A DNA stretch of 64,000 nt from Actinokineospora inagensis DSM 44258 (GCF_000482865.1 NZ_AXWW01000013.1:114790-178789); one strand, 5' to 3'. Shown: positions 44,855-53,969, counted from the first letter of the stretch. Numbers and translations: made by a program. Notes: generated from the sequence alone by a model not told the origin.

Positions 44855-45480
44855 TGTCGCACCGGGTCGACCACGTGGTGACGTCCGGGACGTTCAGCCT
44901 GGACGGCGGCACCTGGGACGTCGACAACAACGTGTGGATCGTCGGGGACGACAGCGAGGTCGTGGTCATCGACGCCGCGCACGACCCGGACGAGATCCTG
45001 GCCGCCGTGGCCGACCGGCGGGTCGTCGCGATCATCTGCACCCACGCGCACGACGACCACATCAACGCCGCGGCCGACCTCGCGACGGCCACCGACGCCC
45101 TGGTGTACCTGCACCCCGCCGACGACGCGCTGTGGCGGATGACCTACCCGGACGCCGACTTCGAACCGCTGCACGACGGCCAGCAATTCGAGGTCGGCGG
45201 CGTCTTCCTGCAGGTCCTGCACACGCCGGGCCACGCGCCCGGCGCGGTCTGCCTGTACGCGCCCCAACTCGACGCGGTGTTCAGCGGCGACACGCTGTTC
45301 GCGGGTGGTCCCGGCGCCACCGGTCGGTCGTTCAGCGACTTCCCGACGATCATCGACTCGATCTCGGAGCGGCTGCTGACCCTGCCCGCGTCGACCAAGG
45401 TGCACACCGGCCACGGCGACTCGACCACGATCGGCGCCGAGGCCCCGCACCTGGACGAGTGGCTGGCCCGGGGGCACTGA
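44854..45480 (+). CDS. Metallo-beta-lactamase-fold hydrolase of the mycothiol pathway
   Basis: A 208-residue protein whose ATG overlaps the dehydrogenase stop (TGATG). It has the MBL motif CTHAHDDHIN, then His in LHTPGHAPG, Asp in FSGDTLFAGG and C-terminal His in HTGHGDSTT, the full dinuclear metal set. The same pair occurs in mycobacteria (Rv2259-Rv2260). I infer hydrolysis of S-formylmycothiol to formate and mycothiol, completing formaldehyde detoxification. Confidence 0.88.
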   Translation: MSHRVDHVVTSGTFSLDGGTWDVDNNVWIVGDDSEVVVIDAAHDPDEILAAVADRRVVAIICTHAHDDHINAAADLATATDALVYLHPADDALWRMTYPDADFEPLHDGQQFEVGGVFLQVLHTPGHAPGAVCLYAPQLDAVFSGDTLFAGGPGATGRSFSDFPTIIDSISERLLTLPASTKVHTGHGDSTTIGAEAPHLDEWLARGH

Positions 45481-45501
45481 CCGCGGGCGGGGCCGATTGG
45501 T

Positions 45502-46263
45502 CTAGCGGGGCGCCATCCGCAGCGCGCCGTCCATCCGGATGACCTCGCCGTTGAGGTAGTCGTGGTCGATCAGGGTGAGCGCCAGCGACGCGTAGTCCTC
45601 CGGCGTGCCCAGCCGCTTCGGGAACGGGACGCCCTCGGCCAGCGCGGTCCGGAACTCCTCGCTGACCGTCGCCAGCATCGGGGTGTCGACGATCCCGGGC
45701 GCGATGGTCACCACCCGGATGCCGGAACCGGCCAGGTCGCGGGCGGCCGGGAGGGTCAGGCCGACGATGCCGCCCTTGGACGCCGAGTAGGCCGCCTGCC
45801 CGATCTGGCCGTCGAAGGCGGCGATGGACGCGGTGTTGATGATCACGCCGCGCTGCCCCTCGTCGTCCACCGGCGAGGTCTTGGCGATCTCCGCCGCGGC
45901 CAGCGTGACCACGTTGAACGTTCCGATCAGGTTGATCTCGACGACCTTGCGGAACAACCCCAGGTCGTGCGGGCCGCGCTTGGACAAGATCCGCGCCGAG
46001 GGCCCGATGCCCGCGCAGTTCACCACGATCCGCAGCGGGTTGGGCCCGGCGGCGGCGGTGGAGACGGCGGCCGCGACCTGGTCGGGCTCGGTGACGTCGG
46101 CGGCGAGGTAGCTGACGCCGGGGACGGCCGGGGCGTTCTCGATGGCCGCGGGCAGGTCGATGGCGAAGACCGCGGCGCCGGACCCGGCGATGGCCTTGGC
46201 CGTGGCGGCGCCCAGACCGGAGGCGCCTCCGGTGACGATGGCGGCGGTGCCGTCGATCTGCAT
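45502..46263 (-). CDS. Short-chain dehydrogenase, 3-hydroxyacyl-CoA type
   Basis: A 253-residue classical SDR: cofactor site TGGASGLGAA, DLP acidic residue suggesting NAD, NCAGIG, catalytic Ser in NTASIAAF and YSASK (Tyr and Lys). Similarity is closest to type II 3-hydroxyacyl-CoA dehydrogenases (HSD17B10-like: KRGPHDLGLFRKVVEINLIGTFNV). It would act in fatty-acid or branched-chain amino acid degradation. It is convergent with the MBL gene by 21 bp and upstream of the aldo/keto reductase gene on the same strand side. Confidence 0.88.
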   Translation of the reverse strand: MQIDGTAAIVTGGASGLGAATAKAIAGSGAAVFAIDLPAAIENAPAVPGVSYLAADVTEPDQVAAAVSTAAAGPNPLRIVVNCAGIGPSARILSKRGPHDLGLFRKVVEINLIGTFNVVTLAAAEIAKTSPVDDEGQRGVIINTASIAAFDGQIGQAAYSASKGGIVGLTLPAARDLAGSGIRVVTIAPGIVDTPMLATVSEEFRTALAEGVPFPKRLGTPEDYASLALTLIDHDYLNGEVIRMDGALRMAPR

Positions 46264-46303
46264 CTGCGTTCCTCTCGCCGACTGCGGTGTCCCGCGGCAG
46301 AGG

Positions 46304-47377
46304 TTAACGCCCGTTCAGCGGCGGCCCCACTCCGACGGCAGCGCTGTGTCCGGCAGCACTCGGCCCGGCAGCACTGTGCCCGGTCGCACTGGTTCCGGCA
46401 GCACCGGGTCCGACCGCGCTGGGCCGGACCCGGCAGATCCCGTCGATGGCGACCAGGTCGTCGGCGGTGGGCCGCCAGTTCGCGGCGGCGGCGTTCGCGG
46501 TGACCTGGTCGGCGCTCGTGGCGCCCGCGATGACCGAGCCGACCACCGGTTGGGCGGCCAGCCAGCCGATGGCCAGCGTGGTCATGCTGATGTCGCGTTC
46601 CCCGGCGAACGCGCGGAGTTTCTCGATCCGGTCCCACGGCGCGTCGGCGAGCAGGCGTTGGCGACCCGCGAGGCGGCTGCCGTCCGGCGGCGCCTCGCCG
46701 CGGGCGTACTTGCCGGTCAGCAGGCCGTTGGCCAGCGGGAAGTACGGCAGCAGGTGCACCGAGAACCGGGTGCAGGCGGGGATGAACTCGCGTTCGGCGT
46801 CCCGCTCCAGCAGCGAGTACTGGTTCTGCGCGGACACGACCGGGCCGACGTGCTCGGTGCGGGCGGTCCAGCAGACGTCGGCGATCTGCCAGGCGGCCAG
46901 GTTGCACACCCCGGCGTACCGGATCAGCCCGTCGCGGACCAGGTCGTCGAGCGCGGAGAGGGTTTCCTCGATCGGGGTGCCCGGGTCGGGCCGGTGCAGT
47001 TGGTACAGGTCGATCCAGTCGGTGCCCAGCCTGCGCAGCGAGGTCTCGGCGGCCCGCCGGACGTACCGGCGGGAGCCGCGGGCACCGAAGTCGGGACCGT
47101 TGACGCCCTGCATGTCCAGGCCGAACTTGGTGGCGACGACGGCCTTGTCCCGCCGTCCGACCAGGGCCTGGCCGAGCAGTTCCTCGCTGCGGCCGCGCGG
47201 CGCCCCGTACACGTCGGCGACGTCGAACAGGGTCACGCCCGCGTCCAGCGCGGCGGACACCAGGTCGCGGGAGCCCGCCAGCGACTCGGCGGCCGTGCCC
47301 GGTCGGCCCAGGTTGTTGCAACCCAGCCCGACGGCGCTGACCACCAGTCCGGACTCGCCGAGGTGACGCAACTCCAC
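46304..47377 (-). CDS. Aldo/keto reductase with a repeat tail
   Basis: A protein of about 357 residues of the AKR family ((beta/alpha)8, NADPH-dependent carbonyl reduction). I take GTG at 47377 (VELRHLGESGLVVSAVGLGCNNLG). Catalytic residues: Asp in LFDVADVYG with Tyr, Lys in VVATKFGLD, His in LYQLHRPDP. The normal fold ends near DDLVAIDGICRVRP; about 35 extra residues made of Ser-Ala-Ala-Gly-Pro/His pentapeptides follow, encoded by 15-bp repeats. The ribosome site is weak, so the start is uncertain. Confidence 0.85.
   Translation of the reverse strand: MELRHLGESGLVVSAVGLGCNNLGRPGTAAESLAGSRDLVSAALDAGVTLFDVADVYGAPRGRSEELLGQALVGRRDKAVVATKFGLDMQGVNGPDFGARGSRRYVRRAAETSLRRLGTDWIDLYQLHRPDPGTPIEETLSALDDLVRDGLIRYAGVCNLAAWQIADVCWTARTEHVGPVVSAQNQYSLLERDAEREFIPACTRFSVHLLPYFPLANGLLTGKYARGEAPPDGSRLAGRQRLLADAPWDRIEKLRAFAGERDISMTTLAIGWLAAQPVVGSVIAGATSADQVTANAAAANWRPTADDLVAIDGICRVRPSAVGPGAAGTSATGHSAAGPSAAGHSAAVGVGPPLNGR
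46337..46426. repeat. Six 15-bp tandem repeats at the 3' end of the AKR gene
   Basis: Consecutive units of the form GGCAGCACTGTGCCC with small changes (starts 46337, 46352, 46367, 46382, 46397, 46412). Each encodes five residues, so copy number can change without breaking the frame. Confidence 0.8.
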
Positions 47378-47475
47378 CCGCTGACCATAAGGCGGGGGAA
47401 GCAGGCTGAGCCAGACATCGGACGCAACCCGGGCCAAGCCCTGTGTGGGTGAACGCGGTAGGGCAGGCTATGCCC

Positions 47476-48423
47476 ATGAGCACGACACCTGCTGGTGACC
47501 CGGGGGTCCCGTCCCCCGGTTGGACCGGCGCCGACATCCCCGACCTCGGCGGCCGGACCTTCATCGTGACCGGCGGCAACAGCGGTCTCGGCTTCGAGAC
47601 CTGCCGCGCGCTGGCGGGCCGGGGCGCCCGCGTCGTCCTGGCGGCCCGCGACCCGGAGAAGGGGCGCGCCGCCGTCGAGCGCATCCAGGCCGAGCACCCG
47701 GACGCCCTGGTGGAGGCCCGGGTGCTGGACCTGGCCGACCTGGACAGCGTCGAGGTGTTCGCCGCGGGCATCCAGCAGGTGGACGTCCTGATCAACAACG
47801 CGGGCGTGATGATGCCGCCGCGCACGACCAGCGCACAGGGGTACGAGCTGCAGTTCGCCGTCAACCACCTCGGGCACTTCGCGTTGACCGCCCGGCTGCT
47901 GGACGTGCTGGTCGCCGGGGCCGACCCGCGGGTGGTGACGGTGACGTCGTTCCTGCACCACCGCGGCCGCATCCACTTCGACGACCTGCACGGCGAGCAC
48001 AAGTACTCGCGCAGCGGCTACTACACCCAGTCCAAGTTGGCCAACGTCGTGTTCGGCCTGGAGCTGCACCGGCGGCTGCGGCTCGCGGGCACCGAGCTGA
48101 CCAGCGTGCTGGCGCACCCCGGGTACTCGGCCACCAACCTGCAGTCGTCCGGCCCGAGCGGTGTGATGAAGCTGGCGCTCAAGGTGACCACCCGGTTCGC
48201 CGCGCAGGACGCCGCGATGGGCGCGCTGCCGCAGCTCTACGCCGCCGTGTCGCAGGACGTGGAGGGTGGCCAGTTGATCGGGCCGAACGGGCGCAAGGAG
48301 CAGAAGGGCTACCCGACCGTGGTCCAGCCGCTGGAGGCCGCCCGGGATCGCGAACTGGCGAAGCGGCTGTGGGACACCAGCGAGGAGCTGACCGGCCTGG
48401 ACTTCGGGCTGGCCGCGCGGTGA
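47476..48423 (+). CDS. SDR family oxidoreductase (retinol dehydrogenase-like)
   Basis: A 315-residue classical SDR: FIVTGGNSGLGFETC cofactor loop, AARD acceptable to NADP, NNAGVMM, VTSFLHHRG carrying the Ser, and YTQSKLANVVFGLEL (catalytic Tyr, Lys). The long C-terminus (AHPGYSATNLQSSGP) matches the light-dependent-reductase/retinol dehydrogenase-like group. ATG at 47476 is taken; ATG at 47470 is equally possible. Coupled to the next gene by a GTGA overlap and divergent from the AKR gene. Confidence 0.88.
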   Translation: MSTTPAGDPGVPSPGWTGADIPDLGGRTFIVTGGNSGLGFETCRALAGRGARVVLAARDPEKGRAAVERIQAEHPDALVEARVLDLADLDSVEVFAAGIQQVDVLINNAGVMMPPRTTSAQGYELQFAVNHLGHFALTARLLDVLVAGADPRVVTVTSFLHHRGRIHFDDLHGEHKYSRSGYYTQSKLANVVFGLELHRRLRLAGTELTSVLAHPGYSATNLQSSGPSGVMKLALKVTTRFAAQDAAMGALPQLYAAVSQDVEGGQLIGPNGRKEQKGYPTVVQPLEAARDRELAKRLWDTSEELTGLDFGLAAR

Positions 48424-48950
48424 CCGCCTACATCGCACTGCTGCGCGGGGTGAACGTCGGTGGCCGGGCGAAGATCGCGATGGCCGACCTGCGGGCGGTG
48501 CTGACCAACCTCGGCTACACCGATGTGCGGACCCTCCTGCAGAGCGGCAACGCGGTGTTCGACGCGACCGGCGACGAGGCCGAGGTGGAGCAGGCGGTCG
48601 AGGCGGCCCTCGCCGGTGAGCTCGGGCTGACCACCCGCTGCCTGATCCGCACCGGCGCCCAGGTCCGGGCCGTGATCGAGGCGAACCCGCTGGCCGGGCT
48701 GAACGACGACGGCTCGAAGATGGTCGCCGGTTTCCTCTCCGAGATGCCGGGCGCCGAGGCCGCCGCCGCGTTCGACCCGGTCGCCCTGGACCCGGACAAC
48801 GTCCGCGTCGGCGACCGGGTCGTCTACCAGTGGTGCCCGGACGGCATCAGCAACGCCCCGACCGTGGGGGTGTTCGTCGAGCGCAAGTGGAAGGTCGTCC
48901 TGACCGGGCGGAACTGGAACACCGTCACCAAACTCGCCGCCATGGCCTAA
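48420..48950 (+). CDS. DUF1697 protein
   Basis: A 176-residue protein of the DUF1697 family: TAYIALLRGVNVGGRAKIAM at the start, MADLRAVLTNLGY, VRTLLQSGNAVF and C-terminal LTGRNWNTVTKLAAMA are all typical. GTG start in a GTGA overlap with the SDR. Function unknown in all members. Its last 4 bp overlap the convergent gamma-glutamyltransferase gene. Confidence 0.92.
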   Translation: MTAYIALLRGVNVGGRAKIAMADLRAVLTNLGYTDVRTLLQSGNAVFDATGDEAEVEQAVEAALAGELGLTTRCLIRTGAQVRAVIEANPLAGLNDDGSKMVAGFLSEMPGAEAAAAFDPVALDPDNVRVGDRVVYQWCPDGISNAPTVGVFVERKWKVVLTGRNWNTVTKLAAMA

Positions 48951-50695
48951 CGGCCTGCCGCGTACCCCTGCATCCCGCGCGGGTTGGCCGCCGCCCGCAG
49001 CAGGCCCTCTTGATCACGCGACACCGCGGACAACCTGCCCAGCGACCACGGCTCGGCGTCGACCACCTGGTGTCCCCTGGCCCGCAACTCGTCGGACACA
49101 CCGAGCCGGGACTCCACCTGAGCCCGCCCCGGGATCGACCCGCGCGGGTAGAAGGAACTGGGCACCGCGTCGGAGTGCCACGCGGGGGAGTCGATGGCGG
49201 CCTGCAGGTTCAGGCCGCCCACCGTGTGCGCCAGCCAGAAGCACAGTTGCCACTGGTCCTGCCCGTCGCCGCCGGGGGTCCCGAAAGCCAGCGCGGGGAC
49301 GCCGTCGCGCAGGGCGAGGCTGGGGCTGAGCGTGATCCGCGGCCGTTTCCCCGGTGCCACCGTGTTCGGCAACCCTTCCTCCAACCAGAACATCTGCGCG
49401 CGGGTGCCCAAGCAGAACCCGAGACCGGGGATGGTCGGCGACGACTGCAACCAGCCACCGGACGGGGTCGCCGAGACCAGGTTCCCCCAGCGGTCGACGA
49501 CGTCGATGTGCACTGTGTCGCCCCGGGTGGTCCCGTCCGGGCGCACCGTGGGCTCGCCGATCGCGCCCGACACCGGGGCGTCCAGCGGCGCCGCGCTGAG
49601 GAAGGCGGGCAGGCGCGGGGTTCGACCGTCGGGGGAGCCGGGGCGCAGGTCGAAGGAGGCGGTGTCGGTGATCAGGGCCGCGCGGTCGGCGGCGTAGCCG
49701 CGCGAGAGCAGGGCCTCCAGCGGGACGTCGGTGTCCCCGTACCAGGCTTCGCGGTCGGCGAACGCCAGCTTGGTCGCCTCCAGCGCCAGGTGCACCGTGT
49801 CGGCCGTCGCCACTCCGTCCACATAGGACAGGTCGAGTCGTTCCAGCAGCCGCAGTTGCTGCAGCAGCACCGGGCCCTGGGTCCAGCCGCCGCACTTGGC
49901 CAGCGTCCACTCGCCGAAGTCGGCGGTGACGGCCCGCTCGTAGCCCGCGGACCAGTCGGCCACGTCTTGGCCGGTCAACACCCCCGCGTGGTCTCGACCG
50001 GAGTCGTCCCGGAACGCCAACCGGCAGAACCGATCGATCTCCTCCGCCACGAAACCCTGTGACCACGCCCGCCGGGCCGCGTCGATCTCGGCCTCCCGGC
50101 TGGGGCCGACCGCAGCGGCCAGCAGCCGCTCCCACGTGTCGGCCAGCCGCGGGTTCGCGAACCGGGCCCCGGTGGCGCCGAACCACAGTTCACCCGAGCT
50201 CGGCCAGTGCTCGGTGAACAGCTCACGCACCGTGTTCACCACCGCCGTCACCCGCTCCAGCAGCGGGAACCCGTTCCGCGCGTACCCGATGGCGTAGGAC
50301 AGCACGTCGGCCAACCGCTTCGTGCCGTGGTCGCGGAGCAGGGTCAACCAGCCGTCCCACGCCCCCGGCACCGTGGCGGCGAGCAGGCCACTTCCCGGAA
50401 CCAGGTCCAAGCCGAGGTCGCGGTAGCGCGCCGGGGTCGCCGCGCGTGGCGCGACACCCTGCCCGCACAAGACCCTTGGCGTGGGATCACCCGCCGTGGT
50501 GAACACCGCCGGTACCTCGCCGCCCGGCCCGTTCAGGTGCGGCTCGACCACCTGCAGGACAAACCCGGCCGCCACCACCGCGTCAAACGCGTTGCCGCCG
50601 TCCTCCAACACCGCCATCCCAGCCGCCGAGGCGAGCCAGTGGGTGGACGCGACCATGCCGAACGTGCCGACCAACTCAGGCCTCGTGGTGAACAT
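48947..50695 (-). CDS. Gamma-glutamyltransferase family protein
   Basis: A 582-residue Ntn-hydrolase of the gamma-glutamyltranspeptidase family, which self-cleaves and uses the new N-terminal Thr as nucleophile. The Thr is residue 394 in GDTVHIDVVDRWGNLV, with a SATPSGGWLQSSPTIPGLGF oxyanion region and FGTPGGDGQDQW. There is no signal peptide, and the large-subunit start VASTHWLASAAGMAVLEDGGNAFDAVVAA is typical of soluble family members. Possible roles are glutamyl-peptide turnover or acylase-like chemistry. Confidence 0.9.
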   Translation of the reverse strand: MFTTRPELVGTFGMVASTHWLASAAGMAVLEDGGNAFDAVVAAGFVLQVVEPHLNGPGGEVPAVFTTAGDPTPRVLCGQGVAPRAATPARYRDLGLDLVPGSGLLAATVPGAWDGWLTLLRDHGTKRLADVLSYAIGYARNGFPLLERVTAVVNTVRELFTEHWPSSGELWFGATGARFANPRLADTWERLLAAAVGPSREAEIDAARRAWSQGFVAEEIDRFCRLAFRDDSGRDHAGVLTGQDVADWSAGYERAVTADFGEWTLAKCGGWTQGPVLLQQLRLLERLDLSYVDGVATADTVHLALEATKLAFADREAWYGDTDVPLEALLSRGYAADRAALITDTASFDLRPGSPDGRTPRLPAFLSAAPLDAPVSGAIGEPTVRPDGTTRGDTVHIDVVDRWGNLVSATPSGGWLQSSPTIPGLGFCLGTRAQMFWLEEGLPNTVAPGKRPRITLSPSLALRDGVPALAFGTPGGDGQDQWQLCFWLAHTVGGLNLQAAIDSPAWHSDAVPSSFYPRGSIPGRAQVESRLGVSDELRARGHQVVDAEPWSLGRLSAVSRDQEGLLRAAANPRGMQGYAAGR

Positions 50696-50737
50696 GCGAT
50701 CAACCTACCGCCGGGGCATTCGAACACTTGTGCACAC

Positions 50738-50938
50738 TGTGGATAACTCCTGTGGATAACTTTGCGCGCAACTCGGCGCCCACCACCCGAGAAATCGGCT
50801 CTGAGCTGGGGATTCACCCTGTTCGGGTGGTGCCCGTGACCCCTCATGACTCCCCGCAGTTATCCACAGGTGGGGACAGTGACGACCGCTCCAGCCCCCT
50901 TCTCTGTTCACCCATCCCAGCGACAAAAGTTATCCACA
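50738..50938. promoter_or_regulatory. Four DnaA-box-like sites
   Basis: TGTGGATAA at 50738 and 50751 (13 nt apart), TTATCCACA at 50860 and 50930, all exact consensus DnaA boxes. They lie upstream of the GGT gene and just before a GGTAGACTGG element. No gene lies in 50696-51110. Confidence 0.6.
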
Positions 50939-50986
50939 GGAGAACCCCTCCACACCCTGTTTCAAGATCTTTCGTCCGACCCCACG

Positions 50987-51040
50987 GGTAGACTGGCATC
51001 GAGGGCTGCCCCCGGGAAGGGTGGGGGCCGCCCTGGGGGT
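50987..51040 (+). repeat. GGTAGACTGG element, plus-strand copy at 51 kb
   Basis: GGTAGACTGG (50987-50996) followed by CATCGAGGG, a GC-rich hairpin stretch (CTGCCCCCGGG) and AAGGGTGGGGGCC, matching the copies at 40.8-41.25 kb and 60.3 kb. A DnaA box ends 48 nt upstream. Confidence 0.7.
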
Positions 51041-51110
51041 GGTGGGGGTGGCTGGCAAGCGGTTTGGGGTGGGTTCGCCGGATCGTGTGAGGGAGGGGTG
51101 GGGGCTGGGT

Positions 51111-51968
51111 TTACCACGCCTGGGAGTGGGAGTGTGGTGCGGCGAGGCTGGAGTGCTTTTCGCCGACGCTCTTGCCGATGAGGAAGGCTGTCAGCGCGAC
51201 TCCGGCCAGCACCACGATGGCCAGGATGATCACCAGGACGGTCTTGCCCCGACCGCTCTTGTTGTTGGCCGCGAACACGTCCTGGCCCTGGTGCCACGCG
51301 TGGCTCAGGTCCGGGACCTCGTCACCGGCCCACCACGGCGGCGAGCTCTCCACGGGTCGCTGTCGCTGGGTCCACTGCGGTTGCGGCTGCTGCTGTTGCA
51401 GCGGTACCGGCTGTGGCTGTGCGACCTGCTGCTGGGGCAGCGGCGGCGGGATGTTCGTGGTGACGGTGCGCATCTCGCTGCTCGACACGACCTGGGTGCG
51501 GTCGGCCTGTTGCTCCGGGTTGCGCACGACCTGCGTGCGGTCCGGCTGCGCCTCTTCCCGCCGCACCGTCTGCGTCCGGTCGCTGTTGGGCAGTCCGGGC
51601 GGGGGTGGGGTGTCGTCGGTGATCGGCGGGATGATGTTGGTCTGCTCGACCGCGGGGGTGTCGTCCTGCCATTTGAACGCGGGCGGGAACGGGCCGTCGA
51701 CGGACTCCGGCGTGCCCGGGGTCACCGGCGCCGAGGAGATCGGCTGCGCGGGGGCGGGTGGCGGGGTGGTCGGCGCGGGCGGCAGTGGGAGCTGGGTGAT
51801 CGGTTCGGCGGCGGGTGGGGTGGGTACGACCGGCAGGCTGGGCAGCCCGGTGTCACCGGATGCGGCCTTGGCGAGAACGGCGTCGCGCCGCACGCGGTAG
51901 TCGTCGGAGGACAGGCGCCCCGCGGCCAGGTCGGCGTCCAACTGCCTTAACTCTTCTTGCCACGTCAT
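51111..51968 (-). CDS. SHOCT-like membrane protein, Pro/Gln-rich
   Basis: A 285-residue protein from ATG at 51968. The N-terminus (TWQEELRQLDADLAAGRLSSDDYRVRRDAVLAKA) resembles a SHOCT helical hairpin. A long Pro/Thr/Gln-rich region (45-225) carries three repeats of DRTQTV/DRTQVV. One membrane helix (TVLVIILAIVVLAGVALTAFLIG) precedes a short His/Ser-rich tail. It shares its N-terminal layout with the next gene. Function unknown; the Thr-rich repeats could be phosphorylated by Ser/Thr kinases, which is speculation. Confidence 0.75.
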   Translation of the reverse strand: MTWQEELRQLDADLAAGRLSSDDYRVRRDAVLAKAASGDTGLPSLPVVPTPPAAEPITQLPLPPAPTTPPPAPAQPISSAPVTPGTPESVDGPFPPAFKWQDDTPAVEQTNIIPPITDDTPPPPGLPNSDRTQTVRREEAQPDRTQVVRNPEQQADRTQVVSSSEMRTVTTNIPPPLPQQQVAQPQPVPLQQQQPQPQWTQRQRPVESSPPWWAGDEVPDLSHAWHQGQDVFAANNKSGRGKTVLVIILAIVVLAGVALTAFLIGKSVGEKHSSLAAPHSHSQAW

Positions 51969-52066
51969 CGCCGAGCCCCTCACCCCAATCACAGGTCGCG
52001 CACAAGTGTGCGCGGTAAGGAAGACCGCGCCTGCCCACGTACCCTACCCAATGTGACTTGGGGGGT

Positions 52067-52861
52067 TCAGCCGGCAGGCAGCGCCGCCTCGGTCTTGGCC
52101 AGCACGGTGTCGAGGTAGGCCCGCAAGTCCTTGTCCACCTTCGTCGACTCGACGGTGACCAGGACCGTCCAGTTGCCCGACTGGTAGATCGCCCGCAGGT
52201 ACTGCACGCCGCCCCGGCCGGTGCGGACCAGTTGCACGTCGTTCGGCGCGCTCTCGGTCAGCCAGCCCTCGTCGATCGCGTACCGCAGCGCGTCCACCGC
52301 CCGGTCGGGTCCGCCGCCGTTGTCCAGGGCGTTGACGGTGAGTGACCGCGGCCCGTCCGTCGAGGCCGCGTTCACCAGCCCGGTGCTGCCTTTGGCGGAG
52401 AGATCCGAGCCGTAGAGGTCGAGCTGCACGCCCACCGTCACCGGTAAAACCGTCGGCGGTGACCACACCGTGCCCGGTAACGCCGGGAACTGCTTCGCCA
52501 ACTTCTCCGCCGCGGTGGCCTCTGCCTGCGGCTTCTCCTCGGCCTTGTCACCGCTGAACAACCAGACTCCCGCGCCCACCGCGGCCGCGACCACCACAAC
52601 CCCCACCGCGATCACGCCGATCCGCCGTTTGGGTTGTTCGGTGAACACCGCCTCGCCGTCCGTCTGCGGCTGGTCCACCTGCGTTCGCCGCTGCTGCCCC
52701 GCCGTGCGCTGCGGCAGGAACGCCGATGACGTGGTCCGCCGGTTCGTCCCGGACGCCGCCTCGGCCAGCGCCTCGTCCCGCAACCGCCGGTGCTCGGCGA
52801 TGTCGATGTCGCCCGCCGCGAGCTGTTCGTCCAGGTCGCGGATGTTGTCCTGCCACTGCAT
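52067..52861 (-). CDS. SHOCT-like membrane protein with an extracellular domain
   Basis: A 264-residue protein from ATG at 52861 with GGAAG upstream. The N-terminus [33 protein letters not shown] matches the same hairpin motif as its neighbour. A single membrane helix ([24 protein letters not shown]) at about residues 82-105 is followed by an exported domain of about 160 residues ([59 protein letters not shown]). I recognise no family for that domain. It is the upstream gene of the pair on the minus strand and divergent from msrA. Confidence 0.75.
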   Translation of the reverse strand: MQWQDNIRDLDEQLAAGDIDIAEHRRLRDEALAEAASGTNRRTTSSAFLPQRTAGQQRRTQVDQPQTDGEAVFTEQPKRRIGVIAVGVVVVAAAVGAGVWLFSGDKAEEKPQAEATAAEKLAKQFPALPGTVWSPPTVLPVTVGVQLDLYGSDLSAKGSTGLVNAASTDGPRSLTVNALDNGGGPDRAVDALRYAIDEGWLTESAPNDVQLVRTGRGGVQYLRAIYQSGNWTVLVTVESTKVDKDLRAYLDTVLAKTEAALPAG

Positions 52862-52916
52862 GCGTTGGTCTTCCACTCGGCTCGATCCTGCCCGGCCCGG
52901 TCTCTACAGTGGGGTC

Positions 52917-53585
52917 ATGACGCTGTTCAGGCGGGACAAGACTCGCATTGTCGCAGCCGACGAGGCGCTGCCGGGCCGCCAAGAGCCCATGGTGGTCCCC
53001 GCGGCGCACGCCGTGTACCCCGACCGCCCCATCGCACCCCCCTTCCCGCCGGGCCTGCGGACCGCGGTCTTCGCCATGGGTTGCTTCTGGGGCCCCGAAC
53101 GGGTCTTCTGGCAACTCCCCGGCGTCTACACCACCGCCGTCGGCTACACGGGCGGCCACACCCCCAACCCGACGTACGAAGAGGTCTGCTCAGGCCAGAC
53201 CGCCCACACCGAGGCCGTCCTCATCGTCTTCGACCCCACCAAGACCACCTACGAGGCCCTCCTCAAGGTCTTCTGGGAAGGCCACGACCCCACCCAGGGC
53301 CTCCGCCAGGGCAACGACCTCGGCAGCCAGTACCGCTCCGCCCTGTACTACGCCGACGAGGCCCAGCACACCGCCATCACCTCGTCGCTGGCCGCGTACC
53401 AGGCCGCCCTCACCGCCTCCGGCCACGGCCACATCACCACCGAGGTGGCCCCCACCACGCCCTTCTACTACGCCGAGCCCTACCACCAGCAGTACCTCAG
53501 CCCCGCCAAAAACCCCAACGGCTACTGCGGCATGGGCGGCACCGGCATCACCTGCCCCATCGGCCTCGGCGTCCCCGGTAACTGA
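52917..53585 (+). CDS. msrA: Peptide-methionine (S)-S-oxide reductase
   Basis: A 222-residue MsrA that repairs oxidised methionine. ATG at 52917. Catalytic Cys56 in [11 protein letters not shown]; substrate-site [26 protein letters not shown] and [18 protein letters not shown] are complete; resolving cysteines lie in [16 protein letters not shown] at the C-terminus. The N-terminal extension of about 45 residues is as in the E. coli-type long form. It is a single-gene unit followed by a hairpin terminator. Confidence 0.95.
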   Translation: MTLFRRDKTRIVAADEALPGRQEPMVVPAAHAVYPDRPIAPPFPPGLRTAVFAMGCFWGPERVFWQLPGVYTTAVGYTGGHTPNPTYEEVCSGQTAHTEAVLIVFDPTKTTYEALLKVFWEGHDPTQGLRQGNDLGSQYRSALYYADEAQHTAITSSLAAYQAALTASGHGHITTEVAPTTPFYYAEPYHQQYLSPAKNPNGYCGMGGTGITCPIGLGVPGN

Positions 53586-53592
53586 CCTCGTC

Positions 53593-53611
53593 GCTGAGCG
53601 CCCCGCTCAGC
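53593..53611 (+). terminator. Terminator of msrA
   Basis: Perfect GCTGAGCG-CCC-CGCTCAGC stem followed by TTGTCTC, 8 nt after the stop. A second perfect hairpin, TTCGCGGTC-GTT-GACCGCGAA, lies at 53690-53710. The rest of 53612-53814 shows no gene. Confidence 0.7.
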
Positions 53612-53814
53612 TTGTCTCGCAGTTCCGGGTCTCGACAGACTCCAGGCGCTCGATCGCCGTGATCAGCCGCCGCGCGTGATCACGACCTCTTCGCGGTCGT
53701 TGACCGCGAAACCTCCACCCCTGTGACCTACCCCGACCCCCGCACCCGCTGGGTCTACTGTCCCACTCCAGCCCACCCACGGCGGGGGTCCGGGGGCCTG
53801 CCTCCCGGGGCGGG

Positions 53815-53883
53815 GTGTGGGGGCTCCGCCCCCACACAAGCGTGGCCGAGCAAGAAAAGGCGAATGCTCCCCATGAGCATTCG
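53815..53883 (-). terminator. Two-hairpin element downstream of tRNA-Gly
   Basis: On the minus strand after the tRNA: a 9-bp hairpin (CGAATGCTC and GAGCATTCG, 53861-53883, 5-nt loop) followed by CCTTTTCTT, then a 10-bp hairpin (GTGTGGGGGC / GCCCCCACAC, 53815-53837). The order of variable hairpin then GGGGGC-type hairpin repeats that after tRNA-Ile and tRNA-Leu. Confidence 0.7.
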
Positions 53884-53896
53884 CCTGCCACTTGCG

Positions 53897-53969
53897 AGCG
53901 GATGACGAGACTCGAACTCGCGACCCTCACCTTGGCAAGGTGATGCGCTACCAACTGCGCTACATCCGC
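53897..53969 (-). tRNA. tRNA-Gly (GCC)
   Basis: A 73-nt gene: acceptor GCGGATG/CATCCGC, discriminator T, anticodon loop TTGCCAA (anticodon GCC, glycine), T-arm containing GAGTTCGAGTCTC. CCA not encoded. Confidence 0.97.
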
